Positions 7,604 to 15,372 of a DNA stretch of 42,982 bases are shown here, piece by piece. The DNA lies in NCBI GenBank assembly GCA_013203465.1, contig JABMNR010000005.1, positions 1-42,982 of the forward strand, read 5' to 3'. Origin of the DNA: Alphaproteobacteria bacterium. Lineage in GTDB: Bacteria; Pseudomonadota; Alphaproteobacteria; Thalassobaculales; Thalassobaculaceae. The notes beneath the pieces were generated by a model that saw nothing but the letters and a program-made list of their open reading frames with translations, was not told the origin of the DNA and did no database searches. A program made the position numbers and the translations under genes. Within the stretch, counting starts at the first letter, position 1; every line of letters begins with the position of its first letter.

Positions 7604-8104
7604 TCAATCGGCAAACAATCGGTCGAACGGCATTGAGTACATCAACACCAGCGATTCGACGCCCGGGTTCCGATCGCCGATACCGGCGTTCGAGATATGT
7701 GTGAAGGACAGTCCGAGACGGGAATAGTCGTCGAACCGATAGGCCACTTCCAAGCCCGAACGGAACTCGATCGCCTCGCCGAGATCCTTGCCGTTGCCGT
7801 TGCCGTAGATGCCGGCGGCAAACGTCGGTGTGGCGACCCAGCGCTGGCCGAAGAACACATCGATGCCAATGCCGGCATAGCCGTAGGTGGCGGCATCGGT
7901 GGTCGCGGCCGCGCCGACGAACGGGGTAAAAACCCAGAGTTTGTGTTGCTCGCCGAAGCGGTACTCCAGGCGTGCTTCCCCAGCGGCTTGATCGTCGAAC
8001 AGATCATAGTAACCAGCTCCAAAACTCAGGAAGGCTGGTTCCTCGGCTCGTACGGGCAGCGCCCATAATACCATGGCGAGGGTGACGAGAAACGAGCGGT
8101 GCAC
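7604..8104 (-). CDS. PagL-like lipid A 3-O-deacylase (acyloxyacyl hydrolase family)
   Basis: 166 aa outer-membrane beta-barrel protein with an N-terminal signal peptide ending near PVRAEEP. The C-terminal signature FTHISNAGIGDRNPGVE holds the His136/Ser138/Glu150 triad known from PagL, which removes the 3-O-linked acyl chain of lipid A. The chain ends MPFDRLFAD; a terminal aromatic residue is usual in such barrels and here it is third from the end. The best start is GTG at 8104, seven bases after AGGAG; an ATG five codons upstream overlaps that site. It would remodel the outer leaflet of the outer membrane. Confidence 0.87.
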   Translation of the reverse strand: MHRSFLVTLAMVLWALPVRAEEPAFLSFGAGYYDLFDDQAAGEARLEYRFGEQHKLWVFTPFVGAAATTDAATYGYAGIGIDVFFGQRWVATPTFAAGIYGNGNGKDLGEAIEFRSGLEVAYRFDDYSRLGLSFTHISNAGIGDRNPGVESLVLMYSMPFDRLFAD

Positions 8105-8179
8105 GGGGTATCTCCTCATGATCAGTCGCGGCATCATAACCGGACACGGCCACCCTTCAAGATGCGGTCGCGGTTATGC

Positions 8180-9133
8180 TTAGGCACCAAAGCGGGTTTT
8201 GAAACGCTCGGTCGCCTGCACAAGTTGCCGACGAATGCCCGGCTCCATGGCGGCGTGACCGGCATCGGGCACCACATGGAAGTCCGCGCTCGTCCAAATT
8301 CGCGCCAGCGCGTCGGCGCTCACCATGGGACATATCGCATCGTAGCGCCCCTGAACGATCGTTGCTGGAAGATGGAGGATCCGGTCCATGCCGGCCAACA
8401 GCCCCTCGGGCGGCAGGAACAGCCGATTGGCGAAGTAGTGCGCTTCCAACCGCGCCAAGCTGAGCGCGTGATCGTCATCCTCCTGCTCGGCCAGGGTGGC
8501 CGGATCCTGGATCAGCGCCGAGCACATTGCTTCATAACGCGCCCAACTGCGCGCCGCTGGTAGATTGGTCTCGGGATCGGTGGACTCCAGCCGGGCACGG
8601 TAACTGGACAGCGGATCGCCGCGTTCGGCCTCCGGCAAGAACTCGACGAAGCGGCGCCAAACCTCAGGAAAAATGGTGCGAATGCCGTTCAGGAACCAGT
8701 CCACCTCGCGCGCTCGGCCAAGAAAGACTCCACGCAATATGAAACCGAGACACCGTTCCGGGCAGGCTTGGCCGTAGGCCAGCGCCAAGGTGGAACCCCA
8801 CGACCCGCCGAAGACCAGCCAGGATTCGATATCCAGATGCCGTCGCAACCGTTCGAGATCGGCGATCAGGTGATCGGTGGTGTTGGCGACGATCGAGGCG
8901 CGCGGCGTCGATCGGCCGGCGCCTCGCTGATCGAACAGCACAATCCGATAGGCGGCGGGGTCGAAAAAACGGCGTTGCGCCGGTGTCGTTCCCGAGCCGG
9001 GACCGCCATGCAGGAAGATAACCGGCACCCCATGCGGATTACCGCTCTCCTCCCAATACAGCTTATGGCCGTCGCTGGCATCAAGCATGCCGTGCTGTCG
9101 GCACGGGATTTCGGGGAAAAGATCGTCGCGCAC
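8180..9133 (-). CDS. pip: Proline iminopeptidase (alpha/beta hydrolase, S33)
   Basis: 317 aa, normal length for the family. HGGPGSG forms the oxyanion loop, GGSWGS carries the nucleophile Ser, GRYD supplies the Asp and DAGHA the catalytic His. The N-terminus LFPEIPCRQHGMLDASDGHKLY and DQRGAGRSTP are typical of Pip, which removes N-terminal proline from peptides in the cytosol. I start at the GTG at 9133, seven bases after a GCGAGG-like site. The open frame runs further upstream into the oxyR gene and has arginine-rich, non-family sequence there. It follows oxyR by 37 bases on the same strand. Confidence 0.9.
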   Translation of the reverse strand: MRDDLFPEIPCRQHGMLDASDGHKLYWEESGNPHGVPVIFLHGGPGSGTTPAQRRFFDPAAYRIVLFDQRGAGRSTPRASIVANTTDHLIADLERLRRHLDIESWLVFGGSWGSTLALAYGQACPERCLGFILRGVFLGRAREVDWFLNGIRTIFPEVWRRFVEFLPEAERGDPLSSYRARLESTDPETNLPAARSWARYEAMCSALIQDPATLAEQEDDDHALSLARLEAHYFANRLFLPPEGLLAGMDRILHLPATIVQGRYDAICPMVSADALARIWTSADFHVVPDAGHAAMEPGIRRQLVQATERFKTRFGA

Positions 9134-9170
9134 GACGGGGCCTCGCTCGGGGTGGGTTGCCGTTATCGAC

Positions 9171-10121
9171 TCACATCGACCTGTTGTCAAAATTCGGGTC
9201 AAAATCCGGCGCGGCCTCGGCCCCGGGCGGCGGATGGCGTCGCAGCACGGCGGCCAGCAACCGAACGTCACGATCTGGCTGCCGGGAAGCGCGCCACGCC
9301 AAGGCCACCTGCCGATGGGCCCGTTGGTCCCGCAGCGCGCGATAGCGAATCAATCCACCATGGCTGGCCTCGTCCGTCACCGCGCTGGCCGGCAGCAAAC
9401 TAAACCCCTCGCCAACCGCGATCATCGCTTTCAAGGTCTCCAGGCTCATCGCCGTATGGCAGGGCCGAGCGCCGGTCGCGGCGCACAGCGACAGCGATTG
9501 ATCGCGCAGGCAATGCCCTTCTTCCAGCAAGACCGCCTTGCTCATGTCGAGGTCGTCGAGCGCCACCGTCTCTTGCGCCGCCAAGGGCCAGCCACGAGGG
9601 ATCGCCAGACGAAACGGTTCGCGATACAGCGGTTCGATGACCAGTCCGACCTCAGCCAACGGGGGCGACAACACCACCGCGTCGAGTGCCCCGACGCGCA
9701 GCCGCGCCACCAGATGGCTGGTTAGTCCCTCCTCGATTTGCAGTTCCAGCCTCGGATGGGCCGAGCGTAGCGGGGCAAGCGCATGCGGAAACAGATAAGG
9801 GCCGACCGTGGTGATCGCGCCCAACCGGAAGACGCCGCTCAGCGGGTCGTCCGCTTCCGCCACCGGCGCCAGGAAGCGATCGGCCGCCGCCAGCACATGG
9901 CGCGCCCGCTCAATCGCCAGCGCGCCGTCTCGGGTCAACAGGACCCGGCGGCTGGCGCGCTCAAAGACGCGCAGGCCCAATATGTCCTCGACCTTTCGAA
10001 TGCCGGCCGACAGCGACGGCTGGCTCACCCCGCAAGAGGCCGCCGCGCGGCCGAAATGGCCGTGCTCGGCAACCGCCACCAAATACTCCAGATCACGCAG
10101 GGAAAGACCACGCATCGCCAT
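9171..10121 (-). CDS. oxyR: OxyR, LysR-family peroxide-sensing regulator
   Basis: 316 aa. The N-terminal LysR helix-turn-helix (LRDLEYLVAVAEHGHFGRAAASCGVSQPSLS) is followed by a periplasmic-binding-like effector domain. EEGHCLRDQSLSLC places Cys204 and Cys213 nine residues apart, as the redox pair C199/C208 of E. coli OxyR, so H2O2 sensing by disulfide formation is well supported. dps is divergent and the shared region contains an OxyR-type operator that overlaps this start codon. The second ATG at 10115 is an equally good start and would leave the operator just upstream. Confidence 0.93.
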   Translation of the reverse strand: MAMRGLSLRDLEYLVAVAEHGHFGRAAASCGVSQPSLSAGIRKVEDILGLRVFERASRRVLLTRDGALAIERARHVLAAADRFLAPVAEADDPLSGVFRLGAITTVGPYLFPHALAPLRSAHPRLELQIEEGLTSHLVARLRVGALDAVVLSPPLAEVGLVIEPLYREPFRLAIPRGWPLAAQETVALDDLDMSKAVLLEEGHCLRDQSLSLCAATGARPCHTAMSLETLKAMIAVGEGFSLLPASAVTDEASHGGLIRYRALRDQRAHRQVALAWRASRQPDRDVRLLAAVLRRHPPPGAEAAPDFDPNFDNRSM

Positions 10122-10156
10122 AGTGAAAAGCTATCACAAATCTCGAAACAATCGAT
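10120..10156. promoter_or_regulatory. OxyR operator between oxyR and dps
   Basis: The sequence reads ATAG-N7-CTAT-N7-CTCG-N7-CGAT with exact spacing. Against the OxyR tetramer consensus ATAG-N7-CTAT-N7-ATAG-N7-CTAT it matches 13 of 16 bases, with the two half-sites nearest oxyR perfect. It covers the first ATG of oxyR and ends against a possible -35 (TTGGAG, 10156-10161) of dps. That arrangement suits repression of oxyR and activation of dps. Confidence 0.78.
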
Positions 10157-10168
10157 TGGAGTTTCATC

Positions 10169-10198
10169 TACGTCAGCCACATATATGTGGCTGACGTA
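10169..10198. repeat. Perfect 30-bp palindrome in the dps promoter/leader
   Basis: The 15-base arm TACGTCAGCCACATA is followed directly by its exact reverse complement, with no spacer. It lies 13-42 bases downstream of the OxyR site and 34-63 bases before the dps ATG. Its AT-rich centre (CATATATG) falls where the dps -10 would be if TTGGAG at 10156 is the -35. It may be the operator of a second dimeric regulator, or an RNA/DNA hairpin. Confidence 0.85.
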
Positions 10199-10231
10199 TC
10201 AGGTGTTACATCAAAACCACAGGAGACATCG

Positions 10232-10678
10232 ATGACCCAGAACCTCAATCCCGTTGTCAAATCGCTTGAGCAGGCGCTAGCGGACACCTTCGCGTTGGCG
10301 CTGAAAACGCAAAATTATCATTGGAACGTCGTGTCCCCCAACTTCTTCGGACTGCACACGATGTTCGAGGAACAGTACGACGACATGCACGCTGCCGTGG
10401 ACGAGTTGGCGGAACGCATCAGAGCACTCGGGGCAACCGCGCCCGGAAGCCTGCGCGCGTTCCTGGAGACCACCTCGATCGCCGACGCTATCGACGATGC
10501 GGACGCGATCGCCATGCTCGACGACCTCATCGCCAGCCAGGCGATGCTGGCCAAAACCCTGAAGGCTGGGGTCGCCGCCGCCGAGAAAGCCGGCGACACG
10601 GCGACCGCCGACATGCTGACCGAGCGGCTGACCCGGCACGACAAGCAAGCCTGGATGCTGCGCGCCACCCGTGGGTAG
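10232..10678 (+). CDS. dps: Dps, ferritin-like DNA-binding starvation/peroxide protection protein
   Basis: 148 aa, a complete Dps monomer. The inter-subunit ferroxidase ligands are visible: His30 in NYHWNV, His42, then Asp57 and Glu61 in VDELAERIRALG, with an acidic residue at Glu46. Dps dodecamers oxidise Fe(II) with H2O2, store iron and protect DNA. The ATG is preceded by AGGAG at six bases. Divergent from oxyR across the operator and a perfect palindrome, so peroxide induction is expected. Confidence 0.95.
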   Translation: MTQNLNPVVKSLEQALADTFALALKTQNYHWNVVSPNFFGLHTMFEEQYDDMHAAVDELAERIRALGATAPGSLRAFLETTSIADAIDDADAIAMLDDLIASQAMLAKTLKAGVAAAEKAGDTATADMLTERLTRHDKQAWMLRATRG

Positions 10679-10729
10679 CGCCGCTGCCAACCAAGGACGC
10701 CTGGCCAATCCGCTGCTAAAATCCCGCGT

Positions 10730-11542
10730 ATGGCGTGGATGATCGACCGTCGAAATGTCGTTTTTGGCCTGCTGGGGCTACCCGCCGCGGCCATGTCCGG
10801 CCACGCCGCTCGTCCAGGGCCGACCTTGCCGGCGGGTTTCATCATGGGCGGCCGGGGACGCGTCACCACCGTTCTTTCGGGCGACCGGCTGAACCTCGAC
10901 GATGGCACGCAGATCCGGTTGGCGGGCGTGCAGGCACCGACGCTCGGAACCGGCACGGCTCGGGCCGAGCCTCTGGCCGCCGATGTTTCGAATGCGCTTG
11001 GCCGGATGTTGGTGGGGCACTACGTCGACGTGCACCTACCGACCGATCCGACCGACCGATGGGGCCGAACCGTGGCGCATCTGGTTCGCGCCGACGACGG
11101 TCTGTGGGTTCAGGGCGCGCTGCTAAGCCGGGGCCTAACGCGGGTCCGCACCTTCCCCGGCACCGCGACCGGCGCCCGCGCGATGCTGGAACTCGAACGC
11201 ACCGCCCGGGCCGGCCGCCTGGGGTTATGGGCACACAGGCATTTCCGCGTCCGCAACCCCGGCGAGACCTGGGGCGACCTTGACAGTTTTCAGGTCGTCG
11301 AAGGCCGCGTGGTCGATGCCGCCGTGGTTCGCGGCACCGGATACCTGAATTTCGGCCGCGACTGGCGGCGCGATTTCACCCTGCGCCTGAAACCCCGTGT
11401 CCGCACCCTCTTCGATCGGGCCGGGCTTGATCCGCGCGCGCTGGCCGGTCAGCGTGTCCGGTCGCGGGGTTGGGTGTTCCCGACCAACGGACCGATGATC
11501 GATCTGACCCATGTCGAACAATTGGAGGTATTGGAGGAATGA
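10730..11542 (+). CDS. Tat-exported thermonuclease-fold protein, active site altered
   Basis: 270 aa. DRRNVVFGLLGLPAAA at the N-terminus looks like a twin-arginine signal. Residues about 42-170 match the staphylococcal-nuclease (TNase) fold: RVTTVLSGDRLNLDDGTQIRLAGV and DRWGRTVAHL. In the catalytic loop the usual R-x4-D-x2-E reads RLAGVQAPT, so Arg63 is kept but the metal Asp is Gln and the general-base Glu is Thr; the second Arg (R113 in DRWGR) is present. Residues about 185-270 form an extra C-terminal domain. Nuclease activity is therefore doubtful; binding or scaffolding is possible. No ribosome site is obvious, and ATG 10739 is an alternative start. Confidence 0.8.
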   Translation: MAWMIDRRNVVFGLLGLPAAAMSGHAARPGPTLPAGFIMGGRGRVTTVLSGDRLNLDDGTQIRLAGVQAPTLGTGTARAEPLAADVSNALGRMLVGHYVDVHLPTDPTDRWGRTVAHLVRADDGLWVQGALLSRGLTRVRTFPGTATGARAMLELERTARAGRLGLWAHRHFRVRNPGETWGDLDSFQVVEGRVVDAAVVRGTGYLNFGRDWRRDFTLRLKPRVRTLFDRAGLDPRALAGQRVRSRGWVFPTNGPMIDLTHVEQLEVLEE

Positions 11543-11606
11543 AGGGAAACCTCATATCCTCAACACCACGCTTGCGTATACCGCATCCTATTTCGGAGAC
11601 CCGCCC

Positions 11607-13079
11607 ATGATCCGGCCGCTCTCCCGCGCCGCTGCCCTCGCCGGCATGGCCTTTCTGCTGCTCGGCCTCTCCGCCTGCTCGACCAATCCGGCGACCGGCG
11701 AGCAGAGCTTCACCGCCTTCATGTCACCGGAGGATGAGCTGCGGGTCGGCCGCGAGCAACACCCCAAGATCCTGGAGGAGTTCGGCGGCGCCTACGATGA
11801 CCCAAGGCTTGCCGCCTATGTCACCAGGATCGGCAACAAACTGGGCGCCATTTCCCATCGCCCTGATCTGAACTACACCTTCACCATCCTCGACTCGCCG
11901 ATCGTCAACGCCTTCGCGCTCCCAGGCGGCTATGTCTACGTCAGCCGAGGCCTTCTCGCCCTCGCCGACAACGAGGCCGAGCTCGCTGGCGTGATCGGCC
12001 ACGAGATCGGACACGTAACCGCGCGTCACTCGGCCGAGCGTTATAGTCGGAGCGTTCTGGTGGGGTTGGGCGCCGGTGTGATCAGTGCCGTGATCGGCGA
12101 CGCCGGAGCCACCGATCTGCTGAATTTGGGCGCCGGTCTCTATGTCCGCGGCTACAGCCGCTCCCAGGAGCTGGACGCCGACCAACTCGGCCTGCGCTAC
12201 ATGATGGCCGGCGACTACGACCCCAACGCCATCGCTTCGTTCCTGGAGCGGTTGCGGGCGCGCGCGACGCTCGACGCGGCGCTGAACGGCACCGGCGGGA
12301 ACCCGGATGGCTACGATCTTCTGGCGACCCACCCGCGCACCATCGACCGAGTGCGCCAAGCCCAAGCGGCGGTTGGCGGGTTGCGCCACGCCGGGCGGCT
12401 CGAGCGCGAGACCTATCTCAACCAGCTCGACGGCATGCTGTATGGCGACAACCCGGAGCAAGGCTTCGTGCGCGGCCGGCGGTTCGTTCATCCGGTTCTG
12501 CGGTTCGAGTTCGTCGTGCCGCCGGACTATGCGTTGATCAACGGACAAACCCATGTCACGGCTATTGGTCCCGATAAAGCGCGCATCCTGTTCGATACGA
12601 CCTCTGTACCAGCCGGCATGTCGATGCGTCGTTACCTCGGCACCTCCGAATGGACGCGACAGCTCGTACCACTTACGAATCTTGAGGTAATCTCAGTCAA
12701 CGGGATGGACGGTGCGACCGCCATTGCGCGGCTGAGCGGATCCACCGGGAGCAGAGACGTCCGCGTGGTCGCGGTGCGTGCCGATACGACCAAAATCTAT
12801 CGTTTCATCTTCGTCGGCCCCACGCACATCATGCACCGACAGCAGGAGGAGCTGCGCCGCACGACCTACAGCCTGCGGCGGCTCGACGCGGCGGAGACGG
12901 TGAGCCTCAAGCCCTATCGGCTGCGCATCCATCGAGTAGAGCCCGGCGACACGGTTGGGCGCTTGGCGCAATGGATGCCCGAGGGCCCCGACTCCGAAGC
13001 CCGGTTTCGCGTGTTGAACGGCTTGACGCTGGGTCAGGAACCGGCCGTCGGTCAATTGGTGAAATATGTGAGTTTTTGA
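11607..13079 (+). CDS. M48-family metalloprotease lipoprotein
   Basis: 490 aa. The signal peptide ends in the lipobox LGLSAC, so the mature protein should be anchored to a membrane facing the periplasm. The M48 zinc site is intact: HEIGH at residues 132-136 and Glu188 in QELDAD. A long C-terminal region follows, and residues about 440-490 (VEPGDTVGRLAQWM to VGQLVKYV) resemble a LysM-like module. Relatives such as BepA and LoiP work in outer-membrane protein quality control. The ATG at 11607 has GGAG eight bases upstream; an earlier in-frame ATG overlaps the preceding gene and would bury the signal peptide. Confidence 0.88.
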   Translation: MIRPLSRAAALAGMAFLLLGLSACSTNPATGEQSFTAFMSPEDELRVGREQHPKILEEFGGAYDDPRLAAYVTRIGNKLGAISHRPDLNYTFTILDSPIVNAFALPGGYVYVSRGLLALADNEAELAGVIGHEIGHVTARHSAERYSRSVLVGLGAGVISAVIGDAGATDLLNLGAGLYVRGYSRSQELDADQLGLRYMMAGDYDPNAIASFLERLRARATLDAALNGTGGNPDGYDLLATHPRTIDRVRQAQAAVGGLRHAGRLERETYLNQLDGMLYGDNPEQGFVRGRRFVHPVLRFEFVVPPDYALINGQTHVTAIGPDKARILFDTTSVPAGMSMRRYLGTSEWTRQLVPLTNLEVISVNGMDGATAIARLSGSTGSRDVRVVAVRADTTKIYRFIFVGPTHIMHRQQEELRRTTYSLRRLDAAETVSLKPYRLRIHRVEPGDTVGRLAQWMPEGPDSEARFRVLNGLTLGQEPAVGQLVKYVSF

Positions 13080-13163
13080 CACCAGGCGGCGGCGCTCACG
13101 CGGCCAACGGCCAACCCCAATGCCGTTCAATCCGGCCCGATTCCCGCAGTATTGAACCGGCCA

Positions 13164-14000
13164 TCACGCAGCCGGGGCCGCGGCGTCGACCCGGTCTAGA
13201 ATCTCGCCGGAAGGCGCGAAGCACACGGCCGTTAACCCACCACCACGGCCGCAGCCGCTATCGATGGTCAGGGCGGCACCATCCTCGCGCCATCCCCCGC
13301 CATCGGGATCAAATCCCCTCACGATGCGCGCGAACCCTGCATAACCGCCCGCCGCGCCTGCGAAAGCTCCGCTTTCCCACCAGAAGGCATCACGTTGTTC
13401 GGCCAGCGGGCGCGTCGGATCCAAGCCGGCGTGAACAAACAACACCCCCCCTGGACCGGTATGGGCATAGCGCCGAAGGTCCGCGAACCATGGCTGATGC
13501 CCCGGCACCGCTTGCATGGCGGCCTTGAGCCGGGCCGTCCACCGGGTCAACGCCACCATCCCCTCCGCCGCCGCGGCAAACCCCTGATCCCGGTCACCGC
13601 CATAGGCCGCCAGCGTGGCATCGACCCCGCGCGACAGCATCCACGTCAGCAAATCCTTGGGTTTCGGCGCGAAATGAATCTGCAGCAATTTATGCCACAT
13701 CTCCTCCTGCCGGCCGCGCAGGAACACCACATCCTCGGGCAGGTAGAGCGGTGGCAGCGCCAGGACCGAGCGGCGAAAGCGCAACAGTTCCGCCAATGTG
13801 CCCGCGACGTCCCCACCTCCCAACACATTGCCGAGATAGACAAGCCGGTCACCGGGCACGAACCGCGCGCCCACCGCATCATGCAACCGGGCTAAGATCT
13901 CGGCCTGACCGTGAATCGCGGCAATCGCCCAAACCCTGGGTGCCGTGGATAGGTTCACGGAGTGATCGAACACAGGCAAGGCGTCTGGGAGAGTGGCCAT
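13164..14000 (-). CDS. PPP-type metallophosphatase-fold protein with degraded metal site
   Basis: 278 aa with the order of motifs of PPP/ApaH-like phosphatases, but key residues are gone. GDxHG reads AAIHG, GDxVDRG reads GNVLGGG and GNHE reads GRQEE. Downstream hallmarks are kept: LFVHAGLDPTRPLAEQ and TIDSGCGRGGGLTAV. Two metal-ligand Asp, the Asn/His of GNHE and the catalytic Arg are therefore missing, so this is probably a pseudophosphatase or a repurposed binding protein. Its reading frame and domain order are intact, which argues against a decaying gene. It is convergent with the M48 gene and downstream of carD, separated from it by a terminator-like hairpin. Confidence 0.78.
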   Translation of the reverse strand: MATLPDALPVFDHSVNLSTAPRVWAIAAIHGQAEILARLHDAVGARFVPGDRLVYLGNVLGGGDVAGTLAELLRFRRSVLALPPLYLPEDVVFLRGRQEEMWHKLLQIHFAPKPKDLLTWMLSRGVDATLAAYGGDRDQGFAAAAEGMVALTRWTARLKAAMQAVPGHQPWFADLRRYAHTGPGGVLFVHAGLDPTRPLAEQRDAFWWESGAFAGAAGGYAGFARIVRGFDPDGGGWREDGAALTIDSGCGRGGGLTAVCFAPSGEILDRVDAAAPAA

Positions 14001-14124
14001 CCGGGTGCGTGATATCCGCCATGATGTTAGGGCATTGTGATAGCAGCCGAACCGCGCACGGGGAAGAGGTCGGCATTACCGCTCCCGCGTCCGTGACGAC
14101 GGCGTCGACGGACCGGAAACGAAC

Positions 14125-14145
14125 GGGGCGGCCAATGGCCGCCCC
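14125..14145 (-). terminator. Stem-loop after carD
   Basis: Perfect nine-base stem GGGGCGGCC/GGCCGCCCC with a three-base loop, beginning 24 bases beyond the carD stop. On the minus strand it is followed by GTTCGTTTCC, which is only moderately T-rich, so intrinsic termination is likely but not textbook. Confidence 0.62.
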
Positions 14146-14168
14146 GCGAAACCTCTATTGTCGAACGC

Positions 14169-14666
14169 TCACGCCGCGTCCATCAACTTCTCCAGCCGAT
14201 CGACCGCCGCGTCCTCGTCGATCTGCTCGATCTTCGCGAACTCGCGTGCCAGACGATCAATTGCCGCCTGATACATCTGCCGTTCGCTATAGGATTGATC
14301 GGCCTGATTGCTCGACCGCCGCAGATCGCGCACGACTTCGGCGATCGACACCGGATCGCCCGAGTTGATCTTCGCCTCGTACTCCTGAGCGCGGCGGCTC
14401 CACATGGTCCGGCGCACGCGGGCGCGGCCCTTCAACTTCTGCAACGCCTGGTCCATCTGCTTGCGGCTGCTGAGACGCCGAAGGCCACTGGTCTTGGCCT
14501 TCGCGACCGGAATGCGCAACGTCATCCGATCCTGCTCAAAATCGATCACTAGCAAATCCAGTTCGGTCCCCGCGATGGTCTGAGTCTCCGATCCCGTGAT
14601 CAGCCCGACGCCATGCGTCGGGTACACCACGTAGTCACCGGTGTTGAACTCGCTTTTTTTCGTCAT
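14169..14666 (-). CDS. carD: CarD/CdnL-family RNA polymerase-binding regulator
   Basis: 165 aa. The N-terminal RNAP-interaction Tudor-like domain is clear (FNTGDYVVYPTHGVGLI, then LVIDFEQDRMTLRIPVAKA), followed by the helical DNA-binding domain (TMWSRRAQEYEAKINSGD, VVRDLRR). CarD proteins bind the RNAP beta subunit and stabilise open complexes, notably at rRNA and housekeeping promoters. The ATG at 14666 is preceded by AGGA at about five bases; seven codons further upstream there is a weaker start. The 335-base leader back to fdxA suggests that it has its own promoter. Confidence 0.93.
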   Translation of the reverse strand: MTKKSEFNTGDYVVYPTHGVGLITGSETQTIAGTELDLLVIDFEQDRMTLRIPVAKAKTSGLRRLSSRKQMDQALQKLKGRARVRRTMWSRRAQEYEAKINSGDPVSIAEVVRDLRRSSNQADQSYSERQMYQAAIDRLAREFAKIEQIDEDAAVDRLEKLMDAA

Positions 14667-15001
14667 TGCTTCCTGCTCACTCCTCACCTACACCCCGTCG
14701 AGCCGACGGACGCCACCACCAATCCGGCGCCAGAATCGCGGCCAATTAGGCCGCTAAGCGACGGTCGAAAACGGATTTTCGTTGTGTCCCACGTTTTGCG
14801 GGGGCGGCGCCGATTAAGGCAATCCACACGGCACCGAACGAGGAACACGGTAACACAAAAATAGGGCGATTGGTAGCGTGACACCCGTGCGCGTAGGGCA
14901 TAACCGCTTCACGATGACGACTGCGCCATAAAATCAGACGTTTGTCACAAAACTCTTAATCCAAGGCGATAATTGGACGTGCCATCCAGCTTGTGAGAGG
15001 T
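14667..15001. other. 335-base gap between fdxA and carD (carD leader)
   Basis: No convincing gene on either strand. On the carD side it holds a perfect inverted repeat GCGGCC-N5-GGCCGC (14738-14754) about 72 bases before the start, and a smaller one, CGAAAA-N4-TTTTCG (14766-14781). The stretch is more AT-rich near 14860-14960, where a carD promoter would be expected, but no -35/-10 pair stands out enough to call. Confidence 0.6.
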
Positions 15002-15340
15002 CTAATTGCCTTCGCCCGGTTCCGGTGAAAAGTATTTCTCAAACTTCCCAGCCTCGTCCTTGTACTTGTCGGCCTCGGGCATTTCCGGAGTTTTGCGCGT
15101 GATGTTCGGCCATTCCTCGGCGTATTGGCGGTTTAGCGTCAGCCACTTCTCCGCCTCCACCTCGGTATCGGGCAGAATAGCCTCGGGCGGACATTCCGGC
15201 TCGCACACGCCACAGTCGATGCATTCGTCCGGATGGATGACCAACATGTTCTCGCCCTCGTAGAAGCAATCCACGGGGCACACCTCGACGCAGTCGGTGT
15301 ACTTACATTTGATACAGGCTTCGGTGACGATATAGGTCAT
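15002..15340 (-). CDS. fdxA: FdxA-type 7Fe ferredoxin (3Fe-4S + 4Fe-4S)
   Basis: 112 aa. Cysteines 9, 12, 17, 21 and 25 in the N-terminal part and the second motif [11 protein letters not shown] (40, 43, 46, 50) match the FdxA family of low-potential seven-iron ferredoxins, with the usual C-terminal extension containing NITRK and ending near [15 protein letters not shown] six bases before the ATG makes the start secure. It is a cytosolic electron carrier whose partner is not evident here. Its position between the S4/helicase genes and carD recalls a gene order common in alphaproteobacteria. Confidence 0.95.
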   Translation of the reverse strand: MTYIVTEACIKCKYTDCVEVCPVDCFYEGENMLVIHPDECIDCGVCEPECPPEAILPDTEVEAEKWLTLNRQYAEEWPNITRKTPEMPEADKYKDEAGKFEKYFSPEPGEGN

Positions 15341-15372
15341 CGATGGCTCCTTGGGGCGCGAAACACGGCTCT

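Noticed and set aside
13080-13163. GTTCAAT ... ATTGAAC inverted repeat between the convergent M48 and phosphatase-like genes
   Set aside because: Seven-base arms with an 18-base gap and no T-run; too weak to call a terminator.
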